DNA of 64,000 bases from JBDXHU01 sp039989475 (GTDB taxonomy: Bacteria; Pseudomonadota; Gammaproteobacteria; Pseudomonadales; Halieaceae): contig JBDXHU010000009.1 of NCBI GenBank assembly GCA_039989475.1, positions 248,001 to 312,000 of the forward strand, read 5' to 3'. Below the pieces are notes generated by a model that saw nothing but the letters and a program-made list of their open reading frames with translations, did not search any database and was not told the origin of the DNA. Positions 29,825 to 38,520 of this stretch are shown one piece after another. Numbering within the stretch: position 1 is the stretch's first letter; every line of letters starts with the position of its first letter. The translations under genes and the position numbers were made by a program.

Positions 29825-31975
29825 ATGACAGACACCCCCGTCGAATACCAGGTTGTCGTCGATCAGGGCGTTTTACCGGGCCAGGATCGTGAGACGGTTG
29901 CCGATGCATTGGCAGCTCTGCTGGAAATTGATGTGGACGCCGCACGGCAATACCTGGACGGCTCAGAGCGTACCGTCAAGGATCACGTCGACCTTTCCGC
30001 AGCGGTAACTCTCCAGACGAAGCTAAAGGAAATTGGCCTGGGTGCATCCGTCGAGCTGGCGTCCGACCGTGTAGAACCTGCCAGCGCCCCGGAATCTGCA
30101 GACCTGACTTCTGATGAAGAGCCCGCCAGCGAGCCTGAGTCGGAAGAAGAGCCCGAGAGCCTGTCCGAGCCAGAAGAAGAGCCAGAGGCCGAGCCAGATG
30201 AAGAGCCTCCGGAAGAACCCGAGAGCCTGTCCGAGCCAGAAGCCGAGCCAGAAGCCGAGCCAGAGGAAGAGCCCGCTAGCGAGCCTGAGCCGGAAGAAGA
30301 ACCCGCGAGCCAGACCGAGCCAGAAGAAAAGCCAGAGGTCGAGCCAGAGGAAGAGCCCTCTAGCCAGTTTGAGCTGCTGGCAGACCCGGCAAGCGAGGTC
30401 GAGCCAGAGCAAGAACCCGAGAGCCTGACCGAGCCAGAGGAAGAGGAAGAGCCAGAGGAAGAGCCAGAGGCCGAGCCAGAGGAAGAGCCCGCTAGCGAGT
30501 TTGCGCTGCCGGAAGAACCCGAGAGCCCGCCCGAGCCAGAAGCCGAACCTGAGGAAGAGCCCGAGGAAGAACCCGCGAGCGAATTTGCGCTGCCGGAAGA
30601 ACCCGAGAGCCTGCCCGAGCCAGAAGCCGAGCCAGAGGTGGAGCCACAGGAAGAACCCGAGCAAGAACCCGAAAGCGAGTTTGAGCTGCCCGAAGAACCC
30701 GAGAGTCCGGTAGAGCCAGAAGCCGAGCCCGAGCAAGAGCCCGCGAGCGAGTTAGAGCTTGAGCCACAGGAAGAATCACAGGAAGAGCCCCCGGTCGATG
30801 TTGAGCCAGCACAGGATGCTCCGTCACCAAACCTGGGGGAGGAGTTGAGTCTCCTTGAGGAACCGGGCGCAGATGCCCCGGAGCTGGACCTGGATCAAGA
30901 AATCGCCGCCGAGGCCGAATCGGGCGCTGACTCCCCGGTGATGGACCTGGATCAAGAGCTTGCGGCCGAGGCTGAACGGGGCGTGGACGAGCCGATGCTG
31001 GACCTGGATTCACAGCACGCCGCCGAAGCTCCCGTGCTCCAACCCCTGGGCGAATCCAGCGACGAGCCTGCTGCCGAAAGCACAGTACCGAGCCTCATGG
31101 ACGGAGGAGTGTACACGTCAGAACCCAGCGTTGAATGGCGTGATTCCACTACGCCGGGATCAACCATGCTATGTCCATCCTGCAAGACCGTTCAGCCCCG
31201 CGCAGAAAAGTGCGAGTCCTGCGGTGCCATCGTGGATAGTTTTTCTGAGGATGCAGCTGGAGCCGCCGCGGTGGACCGGCTCACCCGGGCATCCATCGTT
31301 GCCGCCGGGGTCACTGCGATACTCGCCACCGTACTTTGGCTGGGATTAAGTCGCTTCCTGAACGTTGAGGTCGCCCTGTTCGCCTGGGTGATCGGCGGGC
31401 TGGTGGGATTGGCCAGCGCAGTGACCGGCTCGCGTGGTAACAAAGCCGGAGCCGTGTGCGCCGCCATGGCACTGGTCGCGATACTTGGCGGCAACCTGCT
31501 CCTGTCGCCGGAATCCGCGGACGTACCAGAGGAGATACCACAGCCAGAACCCGTGGTCGTCTGGACCGAGGGAGAGGCCCGCGCGTGGTACAAGGACGCC
31601 CGCAACGATGCCGATTACTACATGACGCTGGACGGTTCGGCCGCCGCGCTGCGTCGGTTCATGGTCGAGAGGGATTACACCCGTACCGAAATACCGGCGG
31701 AGATTCCCGACAAAGAGATGCAGCGCTTCTATCAGGTTGATGCCCAGGACCTGGCCTGGATGGTGAAAAATCAGCCCAGCTTTGAACAGTGGAGCGAGCG
31801 CATGCGCGGGCATATGAGCGGGGCGATGAACGCGAGCCTGGATGACTCACCTGCCGAGCCAACCCGGGTCGCGGTCAGTGCAAAGGGTTTCGAGACTATG
31901 GATCTGGTCTTTCTCTTCCTTGGCCTGGCCACTGCATTCTTGTTAGGTCGCTTCGGCCTGAAAAAGGGTGGCTGA
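29825..31975 (+). CDS. Glu/Pro-rich repeat protein with zinc ribbon and TM helices
   Basis: A 716-residue protein in three parts. Residues 1-80 form a small folded domain (VEYQVVVDQGVLPGQDRETVADALAALL) resembling a ribosomal L7/L12-like or two-partner recognition fold. Residues 85-430 are low-complexity acidic repeats built from EPES, EPEAEPEE and PEEEPAS units. Then come a CPSC-X9-CESC zinc ribbon (about 443-459), three hydrophobic segments (about 480-565) and a ~120-residue domain (WYKDARNDADYYMTLDGSAAALRRFM) before a final TM helix and a GRFGLKKGG anchor. The family is unknown to me. The acidic region would be a long disordered, charged linker. Confidence 0.8.
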   Translation: MTDTPVEYQVVVDQGVLPGQDRETVADALAALLEIDVDAARQYLDGSERTVKDHVDLSAAVTLQTKLKEIGLGASVELASDRVEPASAPESADLTSDEEPASEPESEEEPESLSEPEEEPEAEPDEEPPEEPESLSEPEAEPEAEPEEEPASEPEPEEEPASQTEPEEKPEVEPEEEPSSQFELLADPASEVEPEQEPESLTEPEEEEEPEEEPEAEPEEEPASEFALPEEPESPPEPEAEPEEEPEEEPASEFALPEEPESLPEPEAEPEVEPQEEPEQEPESEFELPEEPESPVEPEAEPEQEPASELELEPQEESQEEPPVDVEPAQDAPSPNLGEELSLLEEPGADAPELDLDQEIAAEAESGADSPVMDLDQELAAEAERGVDEPMLDLDSQHAAEAPVLQPLGESSDEPAAESTVPSLMDGGVYTSEPSVEWRDSTTPGSTMLCPSCKTVQPRAEKCESCGAIVDSFSEDAAGAAAVDRLTRASIVAAGVTAILATVLWLGLSRFLNVEVALFAWVIGGLVGLASAVTGSRGNKAGAVCAAMALVAILGGNLLLSPESADVPEEIPQPEPVVVWTEGEARAWYKDARNDADYYMTLDGSAAALRRFMVERDYTRTEIPAEIPDKEMQRFYQVDAQDLAWMVKNQPSFEQWSERMRGHMSGAMNASLDDSPAEPTRVAVSAKGFETMDLVFLFLGLATAFLLGRFGLKKGG
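30115..30790 (+). repeat. Degenerate Glu-Pro coding repeats
   Basis: Imperfect tandem copies of GAGCCAGAAG/GAGCCCGA-type units inside the preceding gene, recurring at intervals of about 18-60 bases. Such repeats can slip and vary in length between strains. No spacer pattern; not CRISPR. Confidence 0.8.
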
Positions 31976-32164
31976 CCACCTTATCGCGCTATAAATATTG
32001 CATAGCAACTCGAAAGACTGAATCGAACGGCGTTTTCTGGCGTCTGGAACAATCACTGCTAAACTTCATATCTCACGAAGCCCCACTCGCAGCTCAGTGA
32101 GTTGGGTGGGGTGTCTTTATCTTGCAATCAGGGCGGCTCAAGCCCTTATAGAGAGAACAATAAT

Positions 32165-33121
32165 ATGAATAAGAGAAATCAGTTGTTGGCAATGTTCACT
32201 GTGGGCGTGTTGGCCGGACCGATGGTGGCACAGGCCCAGTATGATTATCATCCGGTTGCTTATCCCGGGATGCCGAACACCCAGGTCTTTGGGATCAATA
32301 ACCGTGGCGACGCGGTGGGTAACGGCTATGATGGTCTGGATACTTTTCCGTTCATCTACGATTCGAAGAAGGATACGTACACGGATGTAGCTACGCTAGA
32401 AGGCTACGAATCGACTGTCTTATTGGGCATCAATGATTCTGGCGTCATTGTGGGCTCGGTCATCAGGGAGGATGATAGCGGTAGAAACGGATTCATTCGC
32501 GACAAAAAAGGCAACTTTACGGTCTTCTCGCACCCGGATGCGGCTTCTACCACCAATCCAAGAAGCATTAACAATAAAGGCCTGGTTACTGGTTTTCGCG
32601 ATACTGAACGCGGCGCATTTGTCGGGTTTATCTTCGATCCCAAGAGCGATAGCTTCAGCGACATTAACCCAACGGCTTTCTTTACCATCGCACAGGGAAT
32701 CAACTCGAAGGGTGAGGTGGTAGGCAGTTCCAATTTCGATGCCGCGAACGATCCCTGCCCAGCAACAGGAAACCCATTTCGCAGATATGGGTGGTTGCGC
32801 GCTAAAGATGGAAGCGTGACCTTTTTCACGGTTAATGGTTCGCACACCAGCGCTCGCGACATTGGTGATAATGGCTCTGTTGTTGGATTTGTTATCGACC
32901 CAGAGGATGGAAAGTTCAAGGGCTTCAAAACTGAGCTCGACGGGTCTCAGTGCCAATCAATTACCCTACCCACCAGCGATCTGCTGGAATTTCCTGGATC
33001 AGACAGCAATTTCCTGCAAGGCACCACGAACGCAGGTGTGATAACCGGTGGTTACGATGACGTAGACAGTATCAATAGCTATATCGCGACGCCTCAGAAG
33101 AAGTCAGGCAAGAAAAAATAG
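32165..33121 (+). CDS. Secreted HAF-repeat protein
   Basis: A 318-residue exported protein: signal peptide to about residue 25 (cleavage near AQA-QYDY), then about six HAF-type repeats of the form GINNxGxVVGxx (VFGINNRGDAVGN, LLGINDSGVIVGS, RSINNKGLVTGF, GINSKGEVVGSS, ARDIGDNGSVVGF, TTNAGVITGGY), spaced ~45 residues apart. A lysine-rich tail ends it. Such repeats form beta-propeller-like exported proteins of unknown function. ATG 32165 was chosen over 32102 because the signal peptide begins there and GAGAGA precedes it. Confidence 0.82.
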   Translation: MNKRNQLLAMFTVGVLAGPMVAQAQYDYHPVAYPGMPNTQVFGINNRGDAVGNGYDGLDTFPFIYDSKKDTYTDVATLEGYESTVLLGINDSGVIVGSVIREDDSGRNGFIRDKKGNFTVFSHPDAASTTNPRSINNKGLVTGFRDTERGAFVGFIFDPKSDSFSDINPTAFFTIAQGINSKGEVVGSSNFDAANDPCPATGNPFRRYGWLRAKDGSVTFFTVNGSHTSARDIGDNGSVVGFVIDPEDGKFKGFKTELDGSQCQSITLPTSDLLEFPGSDSNFLQGTTNAGVITGGYDDVDSINSYIATPQKKSGKKK

Positions 33122-33146
33122 ACAACTGACATCATCAGTTCGAAAG

Positions 33147-33173
33147 CAGACCCCGGCCCCGCGCCGGGGTCTG
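33147..33173. terminator. Stem-loop after the HAF-repeat gene
   Basis: CAGACCCCGGC (33147-33157) pairs perfectly with GCCGGGGTCTG (33163-33173) around a 5-nt loop. There is no good T-run, so it is a terminator-like or stabilising hairpin 26 bases after the stop. Confidence 0.55.
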
Positions 33174-33325
33174 TGACTTCACTGCCGGCGGTGAGCGGGT
33201 AGCCGCAGTAACCGGTAGTGACCGGAACCAGGCACACAAGGCGCTTCCCCGGCAAAACCCCATGTTGACAACTGCCAACTCTCGCGGATAATCACAACCT
33301 GATTTTATAACTGGACGGAGTTCGC

Positions 33326-33745
33326 ATGGAACTCTCAGAAACCAAGGCGCGCATCCGCCGCCTGATGAAGCGCGAAGACATCACGATTGAAGCTGCTGCC
33401 AAGGTGGCCGGGGTCTCCACCTCCACTGTACGCCGCTGGTGTAATCCCTCGGACGATACCGACATCGGCCTGCATGCATTCAGCGAATTCGCTCACCATT
33501 TTGATGTCAGTATGGATGCACTCATGTTTCCCAAGGCCTCGCTCAGCGCAGGCACCCGCGAGGACATCAATAAATTGTGGCGTAGCAATATGGACTGGTG
33601 GGATGTGCATTTATCGGCAGAGCAAAAGGAAGCGGTGCTGGCCTTTGTAAAGGCGGTGTGGCAAGTCAGCAGCGCCACGACTACCCAGCAATTGCGCATG
33701 ACCGACCCTCAGATAGCCGAGGGCGTGGTCGGGGTTAACGATTAA
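33326..33745 (+). CDS. HTH-domain protein
   Basis: A 139-residue soluble protein whose N-terminus (3-60) is a helix-turn-helix: KREDITIEAAAKVAGVSTSTVRRWCNP is a strong DNA-recognition pattern of the Xre/MerR-like kind. The remainder is helical with no ligand domain I recognise. It is a probable transcription factor with unknown target. GGACGGAG lies upstream. It converges with the small gene on the minus strand, overlapping it by 11 nt. Confidence 0.75.
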   Translation: MELSETKARIRRLMKREDITIEAAAKVAGVSTSTVRRWCNPSDDTDIGLHAFSEFAHHFDVSMDALMFPKASLSAGTREDINKLWRSNMDWWDVHLSAEQKEAVLAFVKAVWQVSSATTTQQLRMTDPQIAEGVVGVND

Positions 33746-33944
33746 GCTCGGGGAGCGCCGCCACCAGTGAGAGCAGCGGACTTGAGCCGGGTCGCTCTTC
33801 CTGGCTGTAACTGCCAGGATCCAGCATGCCGCGCAGCACGGACCTGAGCTTCGCCGTATCGACACCCTCGTCGTTGGCCAATAACCTGGCCATGGCCTCG
33901 GGTTGGCTCGTCAGATAGCTCATGATGTTGAGTGTTTCACTCAT
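33735..33944 (-). CDS. Small hypothetical protein
   Basis: A 69-residue open frame (starts MSETLNIMSYLTSQPEAMARLL) with protein-like composition and two predicted helices. No strong ribosome binding site was seen upstream. It is convergent and overlaps the HTH gene by 11 nt. No family recognised. Kept with low confidence because of its composition and the lack of another gene here. Confidence 0.4.
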   Translation of the reverse strand: MSETLNIMSYLTSQPEAMARLLANDEGVDTAKLRSVLRGMLDPGSYSQEERPGSSPLLSLVAALPELNR

Positions 33945-34297
33945 AGCGCTAGGTTTTTACAACTGGATAATTCAATTGTCCAACGCAAAATTCCTGCGGC
34001 GGACTAAATTTCCAGATCTGCGCATACAATAGCCATCACTAGCCAAATCTGAACAGTTCTGAGTCCGCGCCGACCTGATCCTCAAGCTGCCTGCAGCGGC
34101 CTCGGCTGTCGCCCGGCTTTGAAGTATTTCCTGAAATTACCCCCCTATTCCACAGGGTTCAGGCCGATTAATTCAATTCATCGCTTCCCCCTGTCAGTTC
34201 GTCGCAGCAACACGAACTGTCAGCAAATACCTGAGTCATAATCCACGCAGTCAATCAACTGCTGCAAAAAACAGGTCCAAAACCAGGGAGTCATACC
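33945..34297. other. Intergenic region without recognisable content
   Basis: About 350 bases upstream of the UrcA-family gene. AT content is moderate. GGGAG at 34288-34292 is the ribosome binding site of the next gene. No repeat, RNA or promoter could be supported. Confidence 0.5.
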
Positions 34298-34624
34298 ATG
34301 CAAATCAAATCTACTCGCAACACCCTAGCCATTGCCCTCGCGTTTACCACTCTTAGTGGTCTCTCCACTATGGGTAACGCCAACCTCCAGGCCGTCGACG
34401 TCAAATCAGTACAGGTATCCTACGCCGACCTGAACCTGGCCAGGCAGGAAGGCCAGCACACCCTCTACATGCGCCTGCGTGGCGCTGCCGATGCGGTATG
34501 TGGTGAAGTTCAAAGCCGTGCGGCTGCGGAAGTGCGTGAGAAACGCGAATGCTTCCAGAACGCACTGAACCGTGCGCTTAAAGAAGTGGGCAGTGAGGAA
34601 CTGCATCAATTGCACAAGAGTTAA
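34298..34624 (+). CDS. UrcA-family exported protein
   Basis: A 108-residue exported protein with signal peptide (1-29, ending GNA-NLQ) and the UrcA pattern: VQVSYADLNLARQEGQHTLYMRLRGAADAVCGE, with two cysteines (about 67 and 88) probably forming a disulphide. UrcA proteins are common in alpha- and gammaproteobacteria and of unknown function. GGAG lies upstream of the ATG. Monocistronic. Confidence 0.85.
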   Translation: MQIKSTRNTLAIALAFTTLSGLSTMGNANLQAVDVKSVQVSYADLNLARQEGQHTLYMRLRGAADAVCGEVQSRAAAEVREKRECFQNALNRALKEVGSEELHQLHKS

Positions 34625-34731
34625 GCCTCACCCTGCTGCGCTATGGGTGGGTGTCCACTATTCCCCGGCGCCCACCCACTTCGTCTTGATGCGCTTCCTG
34701 CAGGAGGCCAGCCCCATGCTATGCTGCAGAT

Positions 34732-34854
34732 ATGAGCATGGGCATGATCATATTCACGCTACTGGGCATTATCTTTGCCAGCGGCGTTTTTCTCGCAGCC
34801 AGGCGTTTGCTGAGAAAAATTGAAGAAGGCGAAGACGAGTCGCGCGGCGAATAA
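34732..34854 (+). CDS. Small single-TM protein
   Basis: A 40-residue open frame, MSMGMIIFTLLGIIFASGVF then a basic AARRLLRK stretch and an acidic end. It looks like a typical small inner-membrane protein with one TM helix (about 3-22). There is no good ribosome binding site (GGAGG is 27 nt upstream). The stop codon directly abuts the stop of the convergent gene at 34855. Composition supports a real small protein, but this is weak evidence. Confidence 0.45.
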   Translation: MSMGMIIFTLLGIIFASGVFLAARRLLRKIEEGEDESRGE

Positions 34855-35328
34855 CTACTGCGCGGTCGGTGCGGCCGGCTGAATCAGCGGCGTATTCTTC
34901 ATCATTTCAAAATCCATCAGGGTCGCCAATTGCGAATCCACCTGAATGAAGCGTGCCGCCATTACCGGGCCGAGTGCGGTCGACATGCGCTTGAAGTAGC
35001 GCTCCCTGCGCTCGGTGCGGGCCCGCTGGATCTGGAAAGACTGCTCGGCAATTGAGATGGCCGTGGCCTCCGTCATCTGCTCGTAGTTCCCCGCAAACTC
35101 CTGCAACATGGTTATACGCTGGTCCAGCAGCTTCTCCTGCTCATCGGCGTAGTCGCGATAAATGGGCCAGAATTTTTCCTGTTGGGCCGGACTCAGGTTC
35201 ATGGAAGCGGCAATCATGCCCATGCGACCAGCGCGAATGTCCTGCCGCGCCAGCTCGATCATTTCCTGCTGGGCCAGCACCAGCTCGCTGCTAATCAGCA
35301 GCGCCAGCATAAGCAACATTTTCCGCAT
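34855..35328 (-). CDS. Exported helical protein, CpxP/Spy-like
   Basis: A 157-residue exported protein. ATG 35328 was chosen for the signal peptide MRKMLLMLALLISSELVLA (cleavage near residue 19) and GAGGAAAG upstream; the longer frame upstream has no family match. The mature part is all-helical with a LSPAQQEKFWPIYRDY motif resembling the LTxxQ-type repeats of Spy/CpxP periplasmic chaperone-like proteins. Function unknown. It lies downstream of the DHH gene on the same strand (85-nt gap). Confidence 0.72.
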   Translation of the reverse strand: MRKMLLMLALLISSELVLAQQEMIELARQDIRAGRMGMIAASMNLSPAQQEKFWPIYRDYADEQEKLLDQRITMLQEFAGNYEQMTEATAISIAEQSFQIQRARTERRERYFKRMSTALGPVMAARFIQVDSQLATLMDFEMMKNTPLIQPAAPTAQ

Positions 35329-35413
35329 CGTTCTTTCCTCTTTGGCAAACAACATAAGCATAAGCACCGACAAGCGTCGTTGGAACTGCTGGGCCTGGTT
35401 TAGCAGGCCACGA

Positions 35414-36373
35414 CTAGCGATAGAACGCCGCAAACTGCTCCATGAAATCCTCCAGCATCGCCGTCGGCAGGTCGTTAATACCCGCCGCCGCCTTGCGACC
35501 ACCGCCGGTGGGAAAGCGCATGCAGAGTTCATCAGCACCGGTCTTATTGTTCAAGGGTGCGCGCACACTGACCAGGTAGTTACCGTCGGCCTTTTCGGTC
35601 AACACCGCGTGACCGCGATCGGGACTGCCGTTAGCCAGGTCATTGCTGTAAACACCACTGACCCGTCGCGCCCAGGCTTCATTGGGCAGAATGAATACCG
35701 CGCTGCTGTCCTCGGCCCGCTCCGGGCTCAGGGCGCTGGCGGCGGCCATATCGTCGCGATAGCCGGTTTCGAGCCGCTCGAAATCCTCTCGACTGTCCTG
35801 CATGAAGCCAAATGGGCTGGCGTGCACGCTGACCAGCCGATACAGCTCTGCCGGTGCAAAATGCAGATCCTCCAGATTGGAACCGTAACCGTTGTAGTTC
35901 ATGTAAGTGCCCAGGTTCTTCAGGCGCTCGAGATCTGACGCTGCCAGTGCCAGCGGTTTGGCCAGGGTGGCGGCGCTGTCGAAGAGGTTGTCACCAAAGG
36001 CGCCGACCACGGCCCACTCGAGGAAGGCTCCCTGCAAATGACCGTTCACGAGGATACTGGTACACACATCCGGCTCAGTGTTGATGAGCGCCGTGAGCTG
36101 CTCTGACTCTGGAATCTTTCCGGCAAAGTGGTGGTCGCAATAAAACACCTGCGCACCGGCCGCCAGCGCCTGCTCCAGTCCCTCGCGATTCTTGTCCAGC
36201 GACACATCAAGTACGGTGATGACATCACCGGCCTCGGCATTAATCTGTTTGAGCAGGTTGATGTCACGTTTGACACCGGTAACCAGGGTGGCGTCGCGCG
36301 GTTCCGCATTGCGTAACTGGGCAAGAGCGCAAATACCGTCGGCATCGCCGTTAAAAACATCGTAGTGGGTCAT
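35414..36373 (-). CDS. DHH-family phosphoesterase
   Basis: A 319-residue protein with DHH-type features: N-terminal GDADGICALAQLRN (motif I, about 8-21), VLDVSLDKN (about 54-62) and the CDHHFAG motif (about 79-85) coordinating the metal ions. The C-terminal DHHA1-like domain contains GGGRKAAAG (about 290-298). Related proteins hydrolyse nucleotide or oligonucleotide phosphoesters (RecJ, nanoRNase, c-di-AMP phosphodiesterases). The substrate cannot be told. Confidence 0.88.
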   Translation of the reverse strand: MTHYDVFNGDADGICALAQLRNAEPRDATLVTGVKRDINLLKQINAEAGDVITVLDVSLDKNREGLEQALAAGAQVFYCDHHFAGKIPESEQLTALINTEPDVCTSILVNGHLQGAFLEWAVVGAFGDNLFDSAATLAKPLALAASDLERLKNLGTYMNYNGYGSNLEDLHFAPAELYRLVSVHASPFGFMQDSREDFERLETGYRDDMAAASALSPERAEDSSAVFILPNEAWARRVSGVYSNDLANGSPDRGHAVLTEKADGNYLVSVRAPLNNKTGADELCMRFPTGGGRKAAAGINDLPTAMLEDFMEQFAAFYR

Positions 36374-36411
36374 TCTGATTCCTTGCCAGGCTCCGCGGAA
36401 GGCGGCGGCGG

Positions 36412-38460
36412 TTAATTGTCGGCGGAGCGCTCGGGGAACAGCTCCTGTACATTGGAAGGGTTCGCTTGAGCGTTTTGTTTTTTCCAGAGACGGTCGTGCA
36501 TACCCTCGTGCTCCTCAAAGCCGCTGACAGCTTCCAGCAACACCGCCTTGATCTTGTCGCAATCCATTTGCTCGCAGTGTTCATCGAGATCCGCCAACCA
36601 CAGCTTGAGCTGCTCAAGCCCGGGGAACTCCTCCTCGGCACGCATAATCATCGGGTGGCCGGTGCCACTGACGTTATCGCCCAGCAACAGCTCCTCGAAC
36701 AGCTTTTCGCCCGGGCGCAGGCCGGAGAAATGAATTTCGATATCGCCCTCGGGGTTTTCTTCATCTTGCACACTGCAACCGCTGAGCTGCACCATGCGCC
36801 GGGCCAGGTCGACAATGCGCACCGGCTCCCCCATATCCAGCACGAAGACATCGCCGCCCAGGCCCATGGCACTGGCCTGCAGCACTAATTGTGCCGCCTC
36901 CGGAATAGTCATGAAGTAACGGGTGACTTCCGGGTGGGTGACCGTCAGCGGGCCACCGGCCTGAATCTGCTCACGGAATAATGGCACCACTGAACCCGAT
37001 GAACCCAATACATTGCCGAAGCGCACCATGCAGAAGCGTGTCTCCTGCTGTTCCCTGGCCAGGGCCTGACAACTCATCTCGGCAAAGCGCTTGGAAGCGC
37101 CCATGATATTAGTGGGCCTGACTGCCTTGTCAGTTGAGACCAGGACAAAGTTCTTTACCCCCGCCTCTACCGCTGCCTCAGCAGCGTTCCAGGTGCCGAA
37201 AATGTTATTGGCGACGCCTTCAGCCACATTGTATTCGACCAGGGGCACATGCTTGTAGGCGGCCGCGTGATACACGGTTTCGACCTCGAAGGTGCGATAG
37301 ATGCGCGACAGTCGACGCCGGTCCTGCACGCTACCCAGCAGGGGCACCATCTCACATTCAATCTCAGACGCCTCGAGCATGACGCGCAATTCGCGTTCGA
37401 TGTTGTACAGGGCGTACTCCGAGCTATCCAGTAACACCAGTTCCCGGGGCCTGGCCAACAGGATCTGCCGACACAATTCGGCGCCAATAGAACCACCGGC
37501 CCCTGTCACCATGACCACCTTGTCGGTGATACAGCGATCAATCAGTTCCGGGTGCGGCGGTACGGGCTCACGACCGAGCAGGTCCTCCAGTTCGATATCC
37601 TGGATTTGTTCAACGCTGGCTTTACCCTGCAGAATTTCCGTGAATTTCGGCACGGTGCGCACATACACCGGCAGACTGACCAGTTTGTTAATAATCTCGC
37701 GGCGGCGATCGGCGCTGACCGACGGCAGGGCCAGCAAGACCTGTGAAATATCGTGTTCTATGATCAGCTCGCCAATGCGTTTGGGCTTCATCACCTGCAC
37801 GCCATTGATCACGCTGCGCTGCATTAGCGGGTCATCATCGACGAAATATACAGCGCGAAACTGGTCGCCGTGGTTCAGCGCTGTCAGCAACTGGCGCCCG
37901 GATTCACCGGCACCGTAGATAATCACCTTCTCGCAGGCTGAATACAGTTTGTCCTGGTAATAGGCCCGCACCAGCAGGCGCACGCCACCAACCAGAATCA
38001 GGGCCATACCCCAGTACAGGAACGGCACCGAGCGCGGTACGCGTAAGGGATCGGGCTGAAGGAAAAAGATGCAGGCGCCCAGCACCATCGCTGAGTAACT
38101 GACGCCGCGGATGATCGCCCACACTGCCTGCTGGCCCATGAAACGAATCACAGCCCGGTACAGGCCCAGGCGCAGGAAAATCACCGCGCTGACGACCATG
38201 GTAACCAGGGTAATGGCGATTTCCAGGGGACCTATGGGAAGCGGCACCACGTCGGTCTGCCAATAGCGCAGCGCCCGCGCCGACCAGATGGCCGCAGCGA
38301 CGAAACTCATATCCAGCAGCAGCAACAGCGCCTGCTTGATATTGCGCGGCAGCTCGATCATTTTTTCAACAGTAATCACCGCACTGCTGACAATGCTGCC
38401 GAGAGTTCTGTGCGCGATCCGCTTGACCGAATTCAAAAAAGCTTTCCCTTTAGCCCACAC
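36412..38460 (-). CDS. WbpM/PglF-type nucleoside-sugar 4,6-dehydratase
   Basis: A 682-residue membrane-anchored sugar-nucleotide dehydratase. Four TM helices (about 45-160) precede a Rossmann-like domain (180-280, YGAGESGRQLL) and a short-chain dehydrogenase domain from about 320 (VTGAGGSIGAELCRQI, AAYKHVPLVEYN). The catalytic Tyr of the YxxxK pair is Met (MGASKR), as in WbpM/FlaA1 proteins, which form UDP-4-keto-6-deoxy-GlcNAc for O-antigen or protein glycosylation. Residues 600-682 are a polar tail. It heads the reduced polysaccharide locus with the GT4 enzyme and epimerase. Confidence 0.9.
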   Translation of the reverse strand: MWAKGKAFLNSVKRIAHRTLGSIVSSAVITVEKMIELPRNIKQALLLLLDMSFVAAAIWSARALRYWQTDVVPLPIGPLEIAITLVTMVVSAVIFLRLGLYRAVIRFMGQQAVWAIIRGVSYSAMVLGACIFFLQPDPLRVPRSVPFLYWGMALILVGGVRLLVRAYYQDKLYSACEKVIIYGAGESGRQLLTALNHGDQFRAVYFVDDDPLMQRSVINGVQVMKPKRIGELIIEHDISQVLLALPSVSADRRREIINKLVSLPVYVRTVPKFTEILQGKASVEQIQDIELEDLLGREPVPPHPELIDRCITDKVVMVTGAGGSIGAELCRQILLARPRELVLLDSSEYALYNIERELRVMLEASEIECEMVPLLGSVQDRRRLSRIYRTFEVETVYHAAAYKHVPLVEYNVAEGVANNIFGTWNAAEAAVEAGVKNFVLVSTDKAVRPTNIMGASKRFAEMSCQALAREQQETRFCMVRFGNVLGSSGSVVPLFREQIQAGGPLTVTHPEVTRYFMTIPEAAQLVLQASAMGLGGDVFVLDMGEPVRIVDLARRMVQLSGCSVQDEENPEGDIEIHFSGLRPGEKLFEELLLGDNVSGTGHPMIMRAEEEFPGLEQLKLWLADLDEHCEQMDCDKIKAVLLEAVSGFEEHEGMHDRLWKKQNAQANPSNVQELFPERSADN

Positions 38461-38520
38461 TCTGTCCCACCGGGACGGAGCTCAATCAGGCGCCATTTTA
38501 GCCCTTTTCAGGGCTGATTA

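Noticed and set aside
29418..29945. 175-codon minus-strand frame in the 950-bp gap
   Set aside because: Overlaps the start of the next gene, has no protein-like composition or binding site.
30023..30736. Antisense Leu/Phe/Trp-rich frame opposite the Glu/Pro repeats
   Set aside because: A mirror of GAG/CCN-rich repeat DNA, not a membrane protein.
30115..30790. Repeats considered as a CRISPR array
   Set aside because: Units are imperfect, contiguous, in frame and encode Glu-Pro; there are no spacers or cas genes in the window.
32041..32164. Possible riboswitch before the HAF-repeat gene
   Set aside because: A CCCCA/TGGGG stem is present, but no c-di-GMP, cobalamin or other known riboswitch core could be matched.
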